Source: DTYU01 sp040756575
Lineage (GTDB): Bacteria > Bacillota > Desulfotomaculia > Desulfotomaculales > Ammonificaceae
Length of the DNA: 64,000 nt
Assembly: GCA_040756575.1 (NCBI GenBank)
Contig: JBFLYP010000001.1
Span: 1 to 64,000 of the forward strand
Reading direction: 5' to 3'
Shown here in pieces: positions 18,327 through 27,432 of this stretch. The position numbers were made by a program, and so were the translations under genes. The first letter of the stretch is position 1, and every line of letters starts with the position of its first letter. The notes beneath the pieces were generated by a model. That model was not told where the DNA came from and ran no database searches. It saw only the letters and a program-made list of their open reading frames with translations.

Positions 18327-18905
18327 TTAAGAGCCCGGTTGGGCGGTATACCAGCCCGCAGAATAGATCCTTATCGTATAACGAGCGCGGCCGGAGACCA
18401 CGCCGCCCAAGCGGTTTATCCAGCCCGGCAGGGGCGCACGATTGAATTCCGTAAGTTCAGCCTGCCAAAGCCGGAAAGCCCTTACTCCGTTCACGCTGTA
18501 CCAGACCTTTTCCGAGACCCGCGGGCCGTCCCTTGCCGGCAGTAACTCCCGCCAGGGAGGAGCTCCCCAGTTCATGGGAAACTGCTTCCGTCCGTAGTTT
18601 TGAATGAAGGATTCAGCTTCGACGGCCCAGCGTTGCACTAATTTTTGGACAAAGGGCTCGGGGAGTTTGCCGGGTTCGGTGATCGTAAGCGTTTTTGTTT
18701 CCGCCGGAAAGTACGGGCTGTAGAAACGCAATGCGGCCGAGTTTCCCGTCAGGATGGCAAACTCATCGTAGGGAATGCAAAGGTAACTCCCGTAACAGGT
18801 CACTTGATATTCCTTTGGTTCCCGGTGGAACTCGCTTGCCGACGCCGCGCTTGCCCACAAGAGGGAAACCAGCACCCCTGCTACAAACTTACGGAAGAGA
18901 ACCAT
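18327..18905 (-). CDS. Secreted protein of unknown function
   Basis: A 192-residue product with a clear signal peptide: MVLFRKF, a hydrophobic core, then ASAASASEF as the likely signal peptidase I site near residue 23. The mature part is rich in aromatic residues (YGSYLCIPYDEF, FYSPYFP, NWGAPPWRELLP, IRIYSAGWYTAQPGS) and has two cysteines five residues apart (C37 and C42). No family is recognised. A CCTCC ribosome-binding complement lies just upstream, and an intrinsic terminator for ytaF separates it from that gene, so it is a single-gene unit. Confidence 0.75.
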   Translation of the reverse strand: MVLFRKFVAGVLVSLLWASAASASEFHREPKEYQVTCYGSYLCIPYDEFAILTGNSAALRFYSPYFPAETKTLTITEPGKLPEPFVQKLVQRWAVEAESFIQNYGRKQFPMNWGAPPWRELLPARDGPRVSEKVWYSVNGVRAFRLWQAELTEFNRAPLPGWINRLGGVVSGRARYTIRIYSAGWYTAQPGS

Positions 18906-18945
18906 TTAAACCCACCTCCTTATATAGATTTCCCCGAAAAATATG

Positions 18946-18964
18946 AAAAACCGCCGGTCGGCGG
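18946..18964 (-). terminator. Intrinsic terminator after ytaF
   Basis: On the minus strand CCGCC-GACC-GGCGG forms a 5-bp GC stem with a tetraloop and is followed immediately by TTTTT. It lies 25 bases past the ytaF stop. Confidence 0.7.
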
Positions 18965-18988
18965 CTCAATATTACACTTTTAAAAGGC

Positions 18989-19654
18989 TTATATCAATAT
19001 TTCAAAAACCCCTAACAACACGAGTAAACAACCCGCCACCGGCCCGGCGCAGTCTCCCAGCCAGCGGGACATACAGTTCTGCCCCAGCCTGATCCCCAGC
19101 CAGAGAAGAAAAAGGCTGAAAAGGGCAACTGCAAAAGCGGTGAGTAAAGGGGTCAGGCCAAAGATGCCCGCGCCGAAACCCCCGGCAAAATTGTTTAAGG
19201 CCAGCGCAATGCCTAAGAGAAGTGCTTCCCTCAGGTCGATGTGGCCTGAATAATCCGCGTCGGCAAGGGACGGCGCGGTTAAAAGGTCCGTTAAACTCCG
19301 TTGATCGGCCGTTTCCCGAGGCCGTATTTCACTCTCCTCTTCTGCCGATATGCCTGCGGCAGCCTTGTTGCCAGAGCGGACCAGTTCCTCGTACAGAATC
19401 CAGACACCGGTACCGATGATGATCAACGCGCCGACGTACTTGGCAAGCTGGAGTGAAAGAAAAGAAGCTAACCATTTCCCCGCCAGGAGCGTCAGCAGGG
19501 TGCCGGAGCTGGTGGTTAGTGCTATAAGCAAATTAGATGCGAAAGGCACCCGGATTCTTCTCGCGCCTAAAGATATCCCCACACCGAGATTGTCAAGATT
19601 TGCGGCGACGACCAGCAGCAATATACCAAAAGGATCCACCGTTCCCCCCCTCAT
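18989..19654 (-). CDS. ytaF: Sporulation membrane protein YtaF (MntP-like cation-efflux fold)
   Basis: A 221-residue polytopic protein with six hydrophobic segments in two halves. Each half carries an acidic/Asn motif typical of the MntP/YtaF family: LVVAANLDNLGVGISLG near residue 13 and LLGIALALNNFAGGFGAG near 146. The central cytoplasmic loop (about residues 90-140) is charged. YtaF is found in endospore formers and is made in the sporulation programme; the transported ion is not established. An ATG at the end of the ORF gives MRGGTVDPFG, and a few residues may be trimmed. Confidence 0.85.
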   Translation of the reverse strand: MRGGTVDPFGILLLVVAANLDNLGVGISLGARRIRVPFASNLLIALTTSSGTLLTLLAGKWLASFLSLQLAKYVGALIIIGTGVWILYEELVRSGNKAAAGISAEEESEIRPRETADQRSLTDLLTAPSLADADYSGHIDLREALLLGIALALNNFAGGFGAGIFGLTPLLTAFAVALFSLFLLWLGIRLGQNCMSRWLGDCAGPVAGCLLVLLGVFEILI

Positions 19655-19878
19655 AACCTCCGTAAACCCAGGTTATGAAAGGGAAACAAAAGCGGTTACT
19701 CGGGGTGAAACAACGGCAATTTTTTAAAAACCTGTCTTAGGATTGCAGGACTCTTATGATAAAGGGCGAAGAATTATCCTAACTATGTGAAAAATTGCAC
19801 TTACTCCGCTCTGGTTCTACGGCCTCAGTTTACACCTATACCGGTTAGAGTGCATCTCAAATAAAAGGAGGCGGCGTT

Positions 19879-21027
19879 ATGCTTGAAAAGCAGGACGTGG
19901 AGTATTTGCTATCCGTCGGCCGTAACGACATCCTCAGCCTTTACCTTAATGTTGACCCGGCTCAACCGGAGAACCAGTGTATTCCACCGGCTTATCGCAT
20001 CTGGCTGAAAAACGCTCTTGAGGAAATTGAGGGGAAAGCAGCCGAGGAAAAACGGCGGGAGGTCCGTGATCTGATAATCCGAATCCGGGACTACATCACT
20101 GTATACCGCGCTGGCGGCAAAGGGCTGGCTGTCTTTGCCGGCACCGGTTTTTGGCGGGAGTTTTCTCTTCCGGTACCGGTAGAAAACTCGGTACACTTCG
20201 GGCAGCCTGACGTAGCTCCACTCCTGTGGGTCCTTCAGGAGTATAAACCTGCGGGCATCGTCCTGGTAAACGGTACTCAGGTACGGTTTCTAAGTGCTTT
20301 CCTGGGCCGTGTAACGCACCGGAAGGAGATGCGCATGGAGCTGGACACCAGCGACTGGCGGCGCAAAGACCTGAAACCGGTAACCGGACACGGGATATAC
20401 ACCAAAGGAAGCAACCGCGATGCATTCGAGGATCGGGTGGAGGAACAGGTGGCTGCCTTCCGCCGGTTTATCGCCGACCAGATGCTCGGCTGGGTAAACA
20501 AGCATGGCTTGAAACGCCTCATCCTGGGCGGTGACGACGAGGCTGTTTCTCAAGTCATCCGGTTGTTGCCGCAGCAACTGGATCAGTTAGTGGCCGGGAA
20601 GTTGACCATCCCCCTCAGTGCAACTGAAAACGAGGTCCTTTCGCGCACCGAACCGGTAGCGGCAGCTCACGAACGAGAACAGGAGGCGACCTTGGTCGAA
20701 AAAACATTGGAAGCGGCCCGGGCGGGCAGCCAGGCGGCGATCGGTCTCTCCGACGTGCTGGGTGTACTTCAAGAAGGACGGGCGCAAAAGGTGATCGCGG
20801 TATGGCCGCTCGACGGTTCCGCGTACCAGTGCACGGGGTGCGGGTATGCGTCGGCGCAACCCTTGTCAAAATGCCTCATCTGCGGGAATGCCGTAATCGA
20901 AAGGCTGTTAAAGGAACTCCTGCCCCGTTTGGCCTATGCAAGGAAAGCGGAGATCGAGCTGGTTTCGGGAGCAGCAGCGGAGCGCCTTGCGGTATGTGAC
21001 GGAATCGCGGCCCTGCTCCGCTATTAA
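19879..21027 (+). CDS. baeRF-type bacterial eRF1/Vms1-like protein with zinc ribbon
   Basis: A 382-residue cytosolic protein. The layout follows the bacterial archaeo-eukaryotic release-factor-like family: an N-terminal domain (DILSLYLNVDP), a VLRF1-like middle (GIVLVNGTQVRFLSAFLGRV), an RNase-H-fold segment (LKRLILGGDDEAVSQVIRLL), and a C-terminal helical part with a four-cysteine zinc ribbon (CTGCGY, then CLICG). Eukaryotic Vms1 releases peptidyl-tRNA from stalled ribosomes; bacterial members are proposed to act on translation or rescue. No canonical GGQ is present. The ATG follows AAGGAGGCGG. It is a monocistronic plus-strand gene between minus-strand neighbours. Confidence 0.65.
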   Translation: MLEKQDVEYLLSVGRNDILSLYLNVDPAQPENQCIPPAYRIWLKNALEEIEGKAAEEKRREVRDLIIRIRDYITVYRAGGKGLAVFAGTGFWREFSLPVPVENSVHFGQPDVAPLLWVLQEYKPAGIVLVNGTQVRFLSAFLGRVTHRKEMRMELDTSDWRRKDLKPVTGHGIYTKGSNRDAFEDRVEEQVAAFRRFIADQMLGWVNKHGLKRLILGGDDEAVSQVIRLLPQQLDQLVAGKLTIPLSATENEVLSRTEPVAAAHEREQEATLVEKTLEAARAGSQAAIGLSDVLGVLQEGRAQKVIAVWPLDGSAYQCTGCGYASAQPLSKCLICGNAVIERLLKELLPRLAYARKAEIELVSGAAAERLAVCDGIAALLRY

Positions 21028-21144
21028 GGAGAAAGGGACGCTGTAGACAAAGGGAAAGAGTGCCACGCAAAAGGCGGACCGGGCGAGGAATAATTTTTCT
21101 GAACAACACAAAAAAGACGCAAGAATAACACCTAAAATGCCGTG

Positions 21145-21208
21145 GTGGGGACAAGCAAAATAACGGGAACAGTCCACTTTCTTGACGAAACAAGGGACGT
21201 CCCCTCCA
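21145..21208. repeat. REP-like imperfect palindromic element
   Basis: The gap between the baeRF gene and the aminotransferase contains GGGAACAGTCCACTTTC, then TTGACGAAACAAGGGACGTCCC. This resembles a degraded form of the GGGGACAGTCCCC-type repeats common in Clostridia intergenic DNA. No gene is present. Confidence 0.35.
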
Positions 21209-21220
21209 TCCCCCTTTTTC

Positions 21221-22075
21221 TCACCCGAAGCTCTTTTCGATGGCTCTCCGGTACAGCTCCCGGAGCAACTGCGCAGTCGGTCCGGGCCGGCCGGTGCCCA
21301 CCGGACGCCGGTCTACCGTTACAAGCGGCATCACTTCAAGGAGTGAGTTGGTAAGGAAAGCCTCGCTAGCGGTGAAAAGCCGTTCAGGCCGGACCGCGCA
21401 TTCCTCCACGTGAAAACCTGCTTCACGGGCGGCCTGTATGATCATCTTTCTGGTGATTCCGGGAAGAAGGCCGCTTGAGACGGCAGGTGTAATTAAGGTT
21501 CCCCGGTCGACCAGAAAGACGTTGCTTACGGTTCCTTCACAAAGATGACCGGCCGTGTTCAGGAATAACCCTTCATCGGCGCCTGAAGCCAAAGCCTCCT
21601 TTTTGCCAAGTATATTTTCTAAAAAGTTGAGGGACTTCAGGAATACCAAAGGTGAGCGCTCGTTGCGCGGAAAAGATACCAGCACCGCCCGGAAACCGCG
21701 TGCGTACAGCTCCGGTCGATAAGGGGTTCCGGCCCGGACGGTAACGAGGACCGCAGGCGGCCCGGTTTCAGCAGGGTAGAGCCCCGCTCCCCTGCCTCTG
21801 ACGACCGTCAGGCGCACGCTGCCGTCCCGAACCCCATTGGCCGCTATGGTCTTTTCAACGGCTCGTTTTAACTCTTCCGGCGCCGGTACCGCGGTAAAGC
21901 CGAGCAGTCCCGCGCCCGCCCTCAGGCGCGAGATGTGTTCTCCAAGCATGAAGGGCCGGCCGCCGTAGACCCGGAGTGTTTCAAAGAGGCCGTCGCCGTA
22001 TAGAAAACCCCGTTCGAGCTCAAGCGGCGCCTTGTCCGCCGGAAGCAACGACCCGTTAAGCCAGATATAGGACAA
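21221..22075 (-). CDS. Class IV PLP aminotransferase / aminodeoxychorismate lyase-like
   Basis: A 284-residue fold-type IV PLP enzyme. Key features are GFLYGDGLFETLRVY at about residues 23-37, VRLTVVRGRG, the PLP lysine in FLKSLNFLENILGKKEA, EGLFLNTAGHLCEGTVSNVF with the cofactor-contacting Glu, and EAFLTNSLLEVMPL. The family includes PabC (4-amino-4-deoxychorismate lyase), branched-chain and D-amino-acid aminotransferases; length and the GDGLFET motif fit PabC slightly better, but specificity is open. It starts at a TTG four bases after the MFS gene stop, using an AAGGAG that spans that stop, so the two are coupled. Confidence 0.85.
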   Translation of the reverse strand: MSYIWLNGSLLPADKAPLELERGFLYGDGLFETLRVYGGRPFMLGEHISRLRAGAGLLGFTAVPAPEELKRAVEKTIAANGVRDGSVRLTVVRGRGAGLYPAETGPPAVLVTVRAGTPYRPELYARGFRAVLVSFPRNERSPLVFLKSLNFLENILGKKEALASGADEGLFLNTAGHLCEGTVSNVFLVDRGTLITPAVSSGLLPGITRKMIIQAAREAGFHVEECAVRPERLFTASEAFLTNSLLEVMPLVTVDRRPVGTGRPGPTAQLLRELYRRAIEKSFG

Positions 22076-22078
22076 GCT

Positions 22079-23182
22079 CTATCTCCTTACCGAATTACCC
22101 GGCGGCCGCCGCGGGGCCCAGAAAAGCCCTGCAAAGCTCAGCGCGGCCGCCGCATACATAGGCGCGTGATAGCCCCAGAATGAGGATAGCAGCCCCCCGA
22201 GAAAGGGGCCGGCCGCAAGGCAAAGGTTCATGTTGGCCACCAAGATGCCGGTAGCGGTGGCACGTTCCTCACCGGAGCGCAGGAGCAGGACGAGCGCGCC
22301 GATGTAAAGCGCCGACCAGGCCGCCGACAGCATGACGTGCACCGGAAGCACCTGCATGAAATGAGATAACGCTGTGTAAAGCAGGAAGACAACGCCGGAC
22401 AGATACAGGCCCAGCCGGAAGAGGCCGGCCCCGGCAAAGCGTTCGAATAAGGTCATTAAAATCACCTGTCCGGCGTAGTTCGCCGTTCCTACCATCCCGA
22501 TCCAAAACCTGTCCGCCCCAAGCTCCTGTAAGTACAGCGGGAAGATGATCCAAACCGCTGATGCCCCAAGGTGCCGCAAAAAGAAAGGCAAGTAAACCGC
22601 CCGATTCCGCCAGATGACCGGGAGAGACCTGGGTGTACGGGTCATGTGCAGCTTGCTCCACTCCTCCAGCTCGAGGCTGATAAGAAACGCCAAGGCGCAA
22701 ACGGCAAAGCTGAAGAGAAAAAGAAGATGGTAGTCTCGCATCAAAGCTGCCGCCGTCGCACCAAAAATCCAACCCAGGGAACTGAAGGAACTGAACTTAC
22801 CGACCCCGCCCCGGTTTTCGTAAGCAAAGACCACCAGCGACCCGGTGGTGATCCCGAGGGCCAACCCGACTGCGGTACGTACTGCGAGCAAGGTGGCGAC
22901 GTCCCGTGCTAACAGTTGGCCTAAAAAAGCAAGCGCGCTGGCAGCAAGGCCGACTCTAACAAAAAGCAGCCTGCCGTAGACGTCCGCCTGAGGCCCGATT
23001 ATCAGGGCGGTCGCAAAATAGGCCAGCCCGTTCGCCGCACCCACCAATCCAACGTAAAAGTTCGTGCCGCCGAGGTCTTTGGTCAACAGCGGGATGAACA
23101 CCCGTGAGGATTCTATCGCCGCGTTCAGCAGAAACCCGATCCAGATGGGGCTTATCAGCAGCCTCCAGATTTTGCCGGGCAA
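22079..23182 (-). CDS. Major facilitator superfamily transporter
   Basis: A 367-residue protein with about eleven to twelve hydrophobic segments. MFS loop motifs are visible: GPQADVYGRLLFVR between segments 2 and 3, and RTAVGLALGITTGS in segment 4. The start is a TTG (MPGKIWRLLISPIW). The substrate cannot be read from the sequence; a drug- or sugar-efflux-type carrier is most likely. It lies between DUF502 (65-base gap) and the aminotransferase (coupled) on the minus strand. Confidence 0.85.
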   Translation of the reverse strand: MPGKIWRLLISPIWIGFLLNAAIESSRVFIPLLTKDLGGTNFYVGLVGAANGLAYFATALIIGPQADVYGRLLFVRVGLAASALAFLGQLLARDVATLLAVRTAVGLALGITTGSLVVFAYENRGGVGKFSSFSSLGWIFGATAAALMRDYHLLFLFSFAVCALAFLISLELEEWSKLHMTRTPRSLPVIWRNRAVYLPFFLRHLGASAVWIIFPLYLQELGADRFWIGMVGTANYAGQVILMTLFERFAGAGLFRLGLYLSGVVFLLYTALSHFMQVLPVHVMLSAAWSALYIGALVLLLRSGEERATATGILVANMNLCLAAGPFLGGLLSSFWGYHAPMYAAAALSFAGLFWAPRRPPGNSVRR

Positions 23183-23246
23183 ATAAGAACAACCTACCTC
23201 TCCCTCTCGCGAAAAGCCTTTCTCTGTAGCGAACGGGCTCGATTAT

Positions 23247-23861
23247 TTACCTTTCACGATTACCTATTCTCCGCAACGAATTAGGTTCGAGTATCCCGGT
23301 AGAGACGATTAGCCGCAGCCCGTCTTCCACCGGTATGTCGAGGTAAATTAGCTCCTCCCTGGGCACAAAAAGCAGGAAACCGGACATCGGCACCGGCACG
23401 TGTGGAACAAGCACCTTCATAAGTTCCCGGCCGGCTTTACTGTTAATAACTTCGCCTGCTTCACCCACGATAAAGCCGATAGCCCAGGTGTCCCGGCGCG
23501 GAAACCGCACAAGCACTACCTGGCGGAACACCTGTTTCTTGTTCTCGCCGAAGGTTTCGACGATTTCCTTCGCAGTGCGGTAAATCGTATTGACCAGCGG
23601 TATCTGAAAGACGACACGTTCCCATAAAGCTAAAAGACTGCGACCGATTACGTTGGTGGCAAATATGCCTATAAAAATAATCAGTACTAACGTCACCGCA
23701 ACGCCGAGGCCCGGAATTTTGTACGGCGTGAAGTAAGCGACCAGTCTACCGGCAAAGCCGTCGATAAACCCGAAGAGCTTCCATAGTATCCATACCGTGG
23801 CCGCCGCCGGCAGGATTACCGCCAGTCCGGTCAAGAAATAATTACGCAGGTTCCGCTTCAC
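23247..23861 (-). CDS. DUF502 family membrane protein
   Basis: A 204-residue protein with two N-terminal membrane segments (about residues 8-31 and 52-72) and a cytoplasmic domain. Family hallmarks are FLTGLAVILPAAATVWILW, IPLVNTIYRTAKEIVE and a GFLLFVPREELIYLDIPVEDGL-type C-terminal block. Plant members (COV proteins) act in vascular patterning; bacterial function is unknown. Its ATG lies within the last 20 bases of the kinase gene upstream, which suggests one transcript. Confidence 0.88.
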   Translation of the reverse strand: MKRNLRNYFLTGLAVILPAAATVWILWKLFGFIDGFAGRLVAYFTPYKIPGLGVAVTLVLIIFIGIFATNVIGRSLLALWERVVFQIPLVNTIYRTAKEIVETFGENKKQVFRQVVLVRFPRRDTWAIGFIVGEAGEVINSKAGRELMKVLVPHVPVPMSGFLLFVPREELIYLDIPVEDGLRLIVSTGILEPNSLRRIGNRER

Positions 23862-24915
23862 TTTTTATCCCTTTTTCAAAAATAATCCCAGCGTCGATCC
23901 TGACGCTGCTGAATTCTACAACGGTTACCGGTTCCTTCCCCCGGTACGGGGTGACTACAAGCAGGCTGCCTGCTCCATAGTCTGCTTTCTCGACCCAGCC
24001 GAGGGAAAGGCACTGCCCCGTCGGCCCTACAAGACCTGCAACCATGCCTTCGAAGCTTTCCGGCGGGATTCTCAGCAGCCTCGGCACCTCCAATAGCCGG
24101 GCTGCGGCGGCCGGCGCCTCACCGGGCAGCGGGTGAGGGGTGACCACGGTGGCGCCGTTCGGCGTCTTTTCGGCCCACAAAAGCGGCTGGCCCACCAGTC
24201 TTTCGAACTTTTCCCTCTCCGCCTCAGAAAGCGGTTCCCCGGTGAACATGCTTGTCCGGGCAGTCCGGAAGCTGCCGAAAGGAAGGCTGAGCCTGCCCGC
24301 TCCAGCAAAAAACTCCCGCCAGCGGCCGTTGCGGAACGCAACGCGGGTTTCGAACGAGCGGCGGCGGACTCCCGCCGGGACGGAAAGACGGCGGACCGTA
24401 AAACCGGATGCCTCCCACGTCTTTAGCAGCGGCTCGATCTCCCCATGGCGCTGCAGCCCGATTATGCAGTCGGGCCGGGTTAAATTCACCTTGTGGTACT
24501 TGAGCGTCCGGCCGAGGCTGCCGCCGATCAGCCCGGTTGTGTTGATAAGCACCCGTTCGGCGCCCGCAGCAAAAGCCTGCTCGACCATCCTTTTGGTTCC
24601 GGTGAGTGCTGCTGCAACGTGTCCGCGGGGGGTTATGGAACCGACAAAGTAAAAATCTGCTACCGGAACGTCTCTTAACCGTTCAACGGCTTCCCGGAGG
24701 AACCCTAAGCCGACGGTGGTCGGCGGGCCGATATCAGACTGGCCGACGTCGGCGTCGACAACCGCCGTCCTGTACCCGCATGACCAGGCGCGGTTGGCCA
24801 GGCAGGTGGTAAGGGTGGTTTTTCCCGTATCCACCGCTCCCACCGAAATCAGGAGGCGCGCCCGCGGGAGAACTTCTTCAGCTAGGGCCACCCATTCCTC
24901 GGGTTCTGCAAGCAC
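23842..24915 (-). CDS. Clp1/Grc3-type polynucleotide 5'-hydroxyl kinase (P-loop)
   Basis: A 357-residue predicted kinase that would phosphorylate 5'-OH nucleic-acid ends with ATP or GTP. Near the N-terminus it has Walker A GAVDTGKTTLTT, then the family-specific DADVGQSDIGPPTTVGLG, VGSITPRGH, and NTTGLIGGSLGRTLKYHK. The C-terminal half is a beta-rich domain. I placed the start at GTG 24915, two bases after the upstream gene stop and preceded by AAGGAG; the open frame reaches 25002 but would overlap the previous gene by 85 bases. Its position after polX and a coiled-coil gene suggests nucleic-acid end repair or RNA metabolism; this is inference. Confidence 0.8.
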   Translation of the reverse strand: MLAEPEEWVALAEEVLPRARLLISVGAVDTGKTTLTTCLANRAWSCGYRTAVVDADVGQSDIGPPTTVGLGFLREAVERLRDVPVADFYFVGSITPRGHVAAALTGTKRMVEQAFAAGAERVLINTTGLIGGSLGRTLKYHKVNLTRPDCIIGLQRHGEIEPLLKTWEASGFTVRRLSVPAGVRRRSFETRVAFRNGRWREFFAGAGRLSLPFGSFRTARTSMFTGEPLSEAEREKFERLVGQPLLWAEKTPNGATVVTPHPLPGEAPAAAARLLEVPRLLRIPPESFEGMVAGLVGPTGQCLSLGWVEKADYGAGSLLVVTPYRGKEPVTVVEFSSVRIDAGIIFEKGIKSEAEPA

Positions 24916-24917
24916 CT

Positions 24918-25499
24918 TCAGTTCAGTCTCCTTATCTTTTCTTTCTGTTCCGATAAAACCGGTTCGTACTGTGCGTCGAGCTGCCCCTGAATTCTGTGCC
25001 ACTCTTCAAGAAAACCGGGCTGGCGTTCCACATCGACCCTTACCTTAGTACCGAGCTGACGCTCGAGGGCTTGCTGGGCATGGGTGAGCCGGGCAGCAAA
25101 GCTCTCTTTGAGGTTGGCGTAAGTATGCTCGACAGCCTGGATGTAATAGTTAAAAAGGTATTCCAATTCAGTAAAAATCTGTTTCAGCGCGCTCTTATCC
25201 TTTTTAATGGCCAGCAGTCCGTCCATCGCCCGGCGGTTGTTATCCTGCGCCGATTCATCCTTCGGTAGCTGTATGTTGCGTAAAAGGGCATCTTCCATGC
25301 CCTCCCGGACGTAGCCGCGCACCCCTTCATTGTATTTCTTAAGCTCGGCAAGCAGGTCAAAATCCTTGTCCCACAAGAACTGTGCTGCAGCAGCACTGCC
25401 CTTGGGTACATATTCCATGCTTGATACGTCCACGCTGTCAAGGTTCATTTTGCTGATCCTTTCAAGTGCTTTTTCGTACGCGGTCTTTATTTTATCCAT
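24918..25499 (-). CDS. Coiled-coil-rich cytosolic protein of unknown function
   Basis: A 193-residue, charged, mostly helical protein without signal peptide or membrane segment. It opens with MDKIKTAYEKALERISKMN, has SSMEYVPKGSAAAAQFLWD in the first third, and ends in a long helix (SEQKEKIRRLN). No catalytic motif is apparent and I do not recognise the family with certainty. It lies 27 bases after polX and 2 bases before the kinase start, so it is the middle gene of an apparent polX-hypothetical-kinase-DUF502 operon. Confidence 0.75.
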   Translation of the reverse strand: MDKIKTAYEKALERISKMNLDSVDVSSMEYVPKGSAAAAQFLWDKDFDLLAELKKYNEGVRGYVREGMEDALLRNIQLPKDESAQDNNRRAMDGLLAIKKDKSALKQIFTELEYLFNYYIQAVEHTYANLKESFAARLTHAQQALERQLGTKVRVDVERQPGFLEEWHRIQGQLDAQYEPVLSEQKEKIRRLN

Positions 25500-25526
25500 A
25501 TTATCCCACCTTAAGATTATTTTTGC

Positions 25527-27260
25527 CTAAATATCTGACATTAAATCCCTTTTCTGCTTGAGAGTCTTTAAAAGTTCCGGGTAACTGAGGGTATTAATAA
25601 CCTGTTGTGCCGTCAGCCATCCCCGTCGGGCCACCCCCACGCCCAGGTCAAGAAAGTCCATCTGGTCAAGCAGATGCGCGTCGCTCCCGATGACGAATCT
25701 GACTCCTTTTTCGGCGGCAGCCCGCGCATACGCGTCGTTTAAGTCAAGGCGCTTGTAATAGGCGTTAATCTCAAGTAAGGTTCCCGTGTGTGCTGCAGCT
25801 TCAAAAACCCTTTCCAGGTCGACTGCGTACCCCGCCCGTTCTCCTATCAGCCTTCCCGTGGGATGAGCGACTACGTGCACATAAGGGTTGTTGATTGCGT
25901 TGAGCAGCCGCCGGGTTTGAACCTCTTCGCTCTGCCGGAATGCGGTATGGATGGCTGCAACAACAACATCAAGCGACGCGAGAATCTCATCGTGATAGTC
26001 AAGCCCGCCGTCAACCCCGATCTCCACCTCCGCGCCGCAGAGGAGCTTAACGTCGGGGCTGTGCGCATTGAACTTATTGATTGCTGCGCGCTTTTTTTCA
26101 AGAGCTGTCGCACTGAGTCCGCCGGCTACCTTGAGCGACTGCGAATGGTCACAGACCGCAACCCACTCCAGACCCAGCCGCCTGGCCCTTTCTGCGATTT
26201 CCTCAAGGGAAGCCGAGCCGTCACTGTACTTCGAGTGAACGTGAAAGTCCCCCTTGATGTCCGCAAGCGCGACCACCTGCGGGAGCCGCCCTTCCAGCCC
26301 CGCCTCTATTTCACCACGGTCCTCGCGCATCTCCGGCGGAATGTAAGGCAGTCCCACAGCGGCGAAAACCTCCTCCTCCGTTGCGCCGGCGATCCTGTCC
26401 TTCCCGCGGAAAACGCCGTATTCGTTTATCTTCAGCCCCCGCCTGACACCGAGTTCCCTTACCCGGATGTTGTGCGCCTTTGAACCGGTAAAATAGCAGA
26501 GCGCGGCGCCGTAACTCTCTTCCGGCACCACGCGCAGGTCGATCTGAAGCCCGTCCGGGGTCCGCACGCTCCCTTTTGTAGAGCCGTGGGCGATCACCTC
26601 GGCCACAAACGGCAGGTTTATGAAAACATCTACCACCCTTTCCGGGTCTGCTGAAGCGGCCAATATATCCACGTCCCCGACGGTTTCCCTGTAGCGCCTG
26701 ATGCTGCCCGCCGGGCTCACCCGGCTCACCGGCGCGCGTTCCCGCAACAAAGCCGTGATGTGGCGGGCAAGCGGCAGCACCAGCCCTAACGGCCGGCGTT
26801 CCTGGACGGAACGCATCAGCGAGATGCCGCGGAGGATGTTCTCCTCAGTCTTGGCTTTTATTCCCGGGAGGCCTTTAAGCCGTCCTTCCCGCGCCAGCCG
26901 CTCGAGTGCAGCCACATTCTCAATGCCGAGTTCGTCATACAGCATTCTTGCGGTTTTCGGTCCGATCCCCGGAACCTGCAGGAGTTCCACCAGTCCGGGC
27001 GGTACCTTCTTTTTCAATTCCTCGTATTTCTGCAAGGTTCCGGTGGCCAGGATCTCCTCTATCTTGCGGGCGATTTCCCTGCCGATGCCGGGAATTTTGG
27101 TAAGCTCCCCCCGCCCTGCAACGGCGGCGATATCCTCCGGAAGATTCTCAATGTTCTGTGCCGCCCGCTGGTAGGCGCGTATCCGGTAGACATCTTCCCC
27201 CAAGATCTCCATAATTTCAGCCATCCGCCGGAATACCGCACAAACGTCGCTGTTTTTCAC
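25527..27260 (-). CDS. polX: DNA polymerase/3'-5' exonuclease PolX
   Basis: A family X polymerase with a C-terminal PHP domain, active in gap filling and base-excision repair. From GTG 27260 the product is 577 residues. Order: helix-hairpin-helix 8-kDa domain (LTKIPGIGREIARKI; LLQVPGIGPKTARML), palm with metal ligands (PAGSIRRYRETVGDVDIL), FTGSKAHNIRVR, then PHP exonuclease motifs DFHVHSKYSDGS, VCDHS, AAIHTAF, VVAHPTGR and IGSDAH. The catalytic aspartates and the PHP histidines are present. The frame is open to 27344, but residues before VKNSDVCAVFRRM do not match the family. Confidence 0.93.
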   Translation of the reverse strand: MKNSDVCAVFRRMAEIMEILGEDVYRIRAYQRAAQNIENLPEDIAAVAGRGELTKIPGIGREIARKIEEILATGTLQKYEELKKKVPPGLVELLQVPGIGPKTARMLYDELGIENVAALERLAREGRLKGLPGIKAKTEENILRGISLMRSVQERRPLGLVLPLARHITALLRERAPVSRVSPAGSIRRYRETVGDVDILAASADPERVVDVFINLPFVAEVIAHGSTKGSVRTPDGLQIDLRVVPEESYGAALCYFTGSKAHNIRVRELGVRRGLKINEYGVFRGKDRIAGATEEEVFAAVGLPYIPPEMREDRGEIEAGLEGRLPQVVALADIKGDFHVHSKYSDGSASLEEIAERARRLGLEWVAVCDHSQSLKVAGGLSATALEKKRAAINKFNAHSPDVKLLCGAEVEIGVDGGLDYHDEILASLDVVVAAIHTAFRQSEEVQTRRLLNAINNPYVHVVAHPTGRLIGERAGYAVDLERVFEAAAHTGTLLEINAYYKRLDLNDAYARAAAEKGVRFVIGSDAHLLDQMDFLDLGVGVARRGWLTAQQVINTLSYPELLKTLKQKRDLMSDI

Positions 27261-27432
27261 CCCGACCACCATCAATATCATATCAAAAAAGCCGGCCCTG
27301 TAGCAAAAAATGGTGCACAACCCGCGCCTTGCTCGCGGCAACAATATGATCAGGCAGCATCTGTTCCAAAGAATATAGCCACGGGTTAATCATTTTGATG
27401 GAGACTTCCCGGGGCGCATCGGAGGAGATAAG

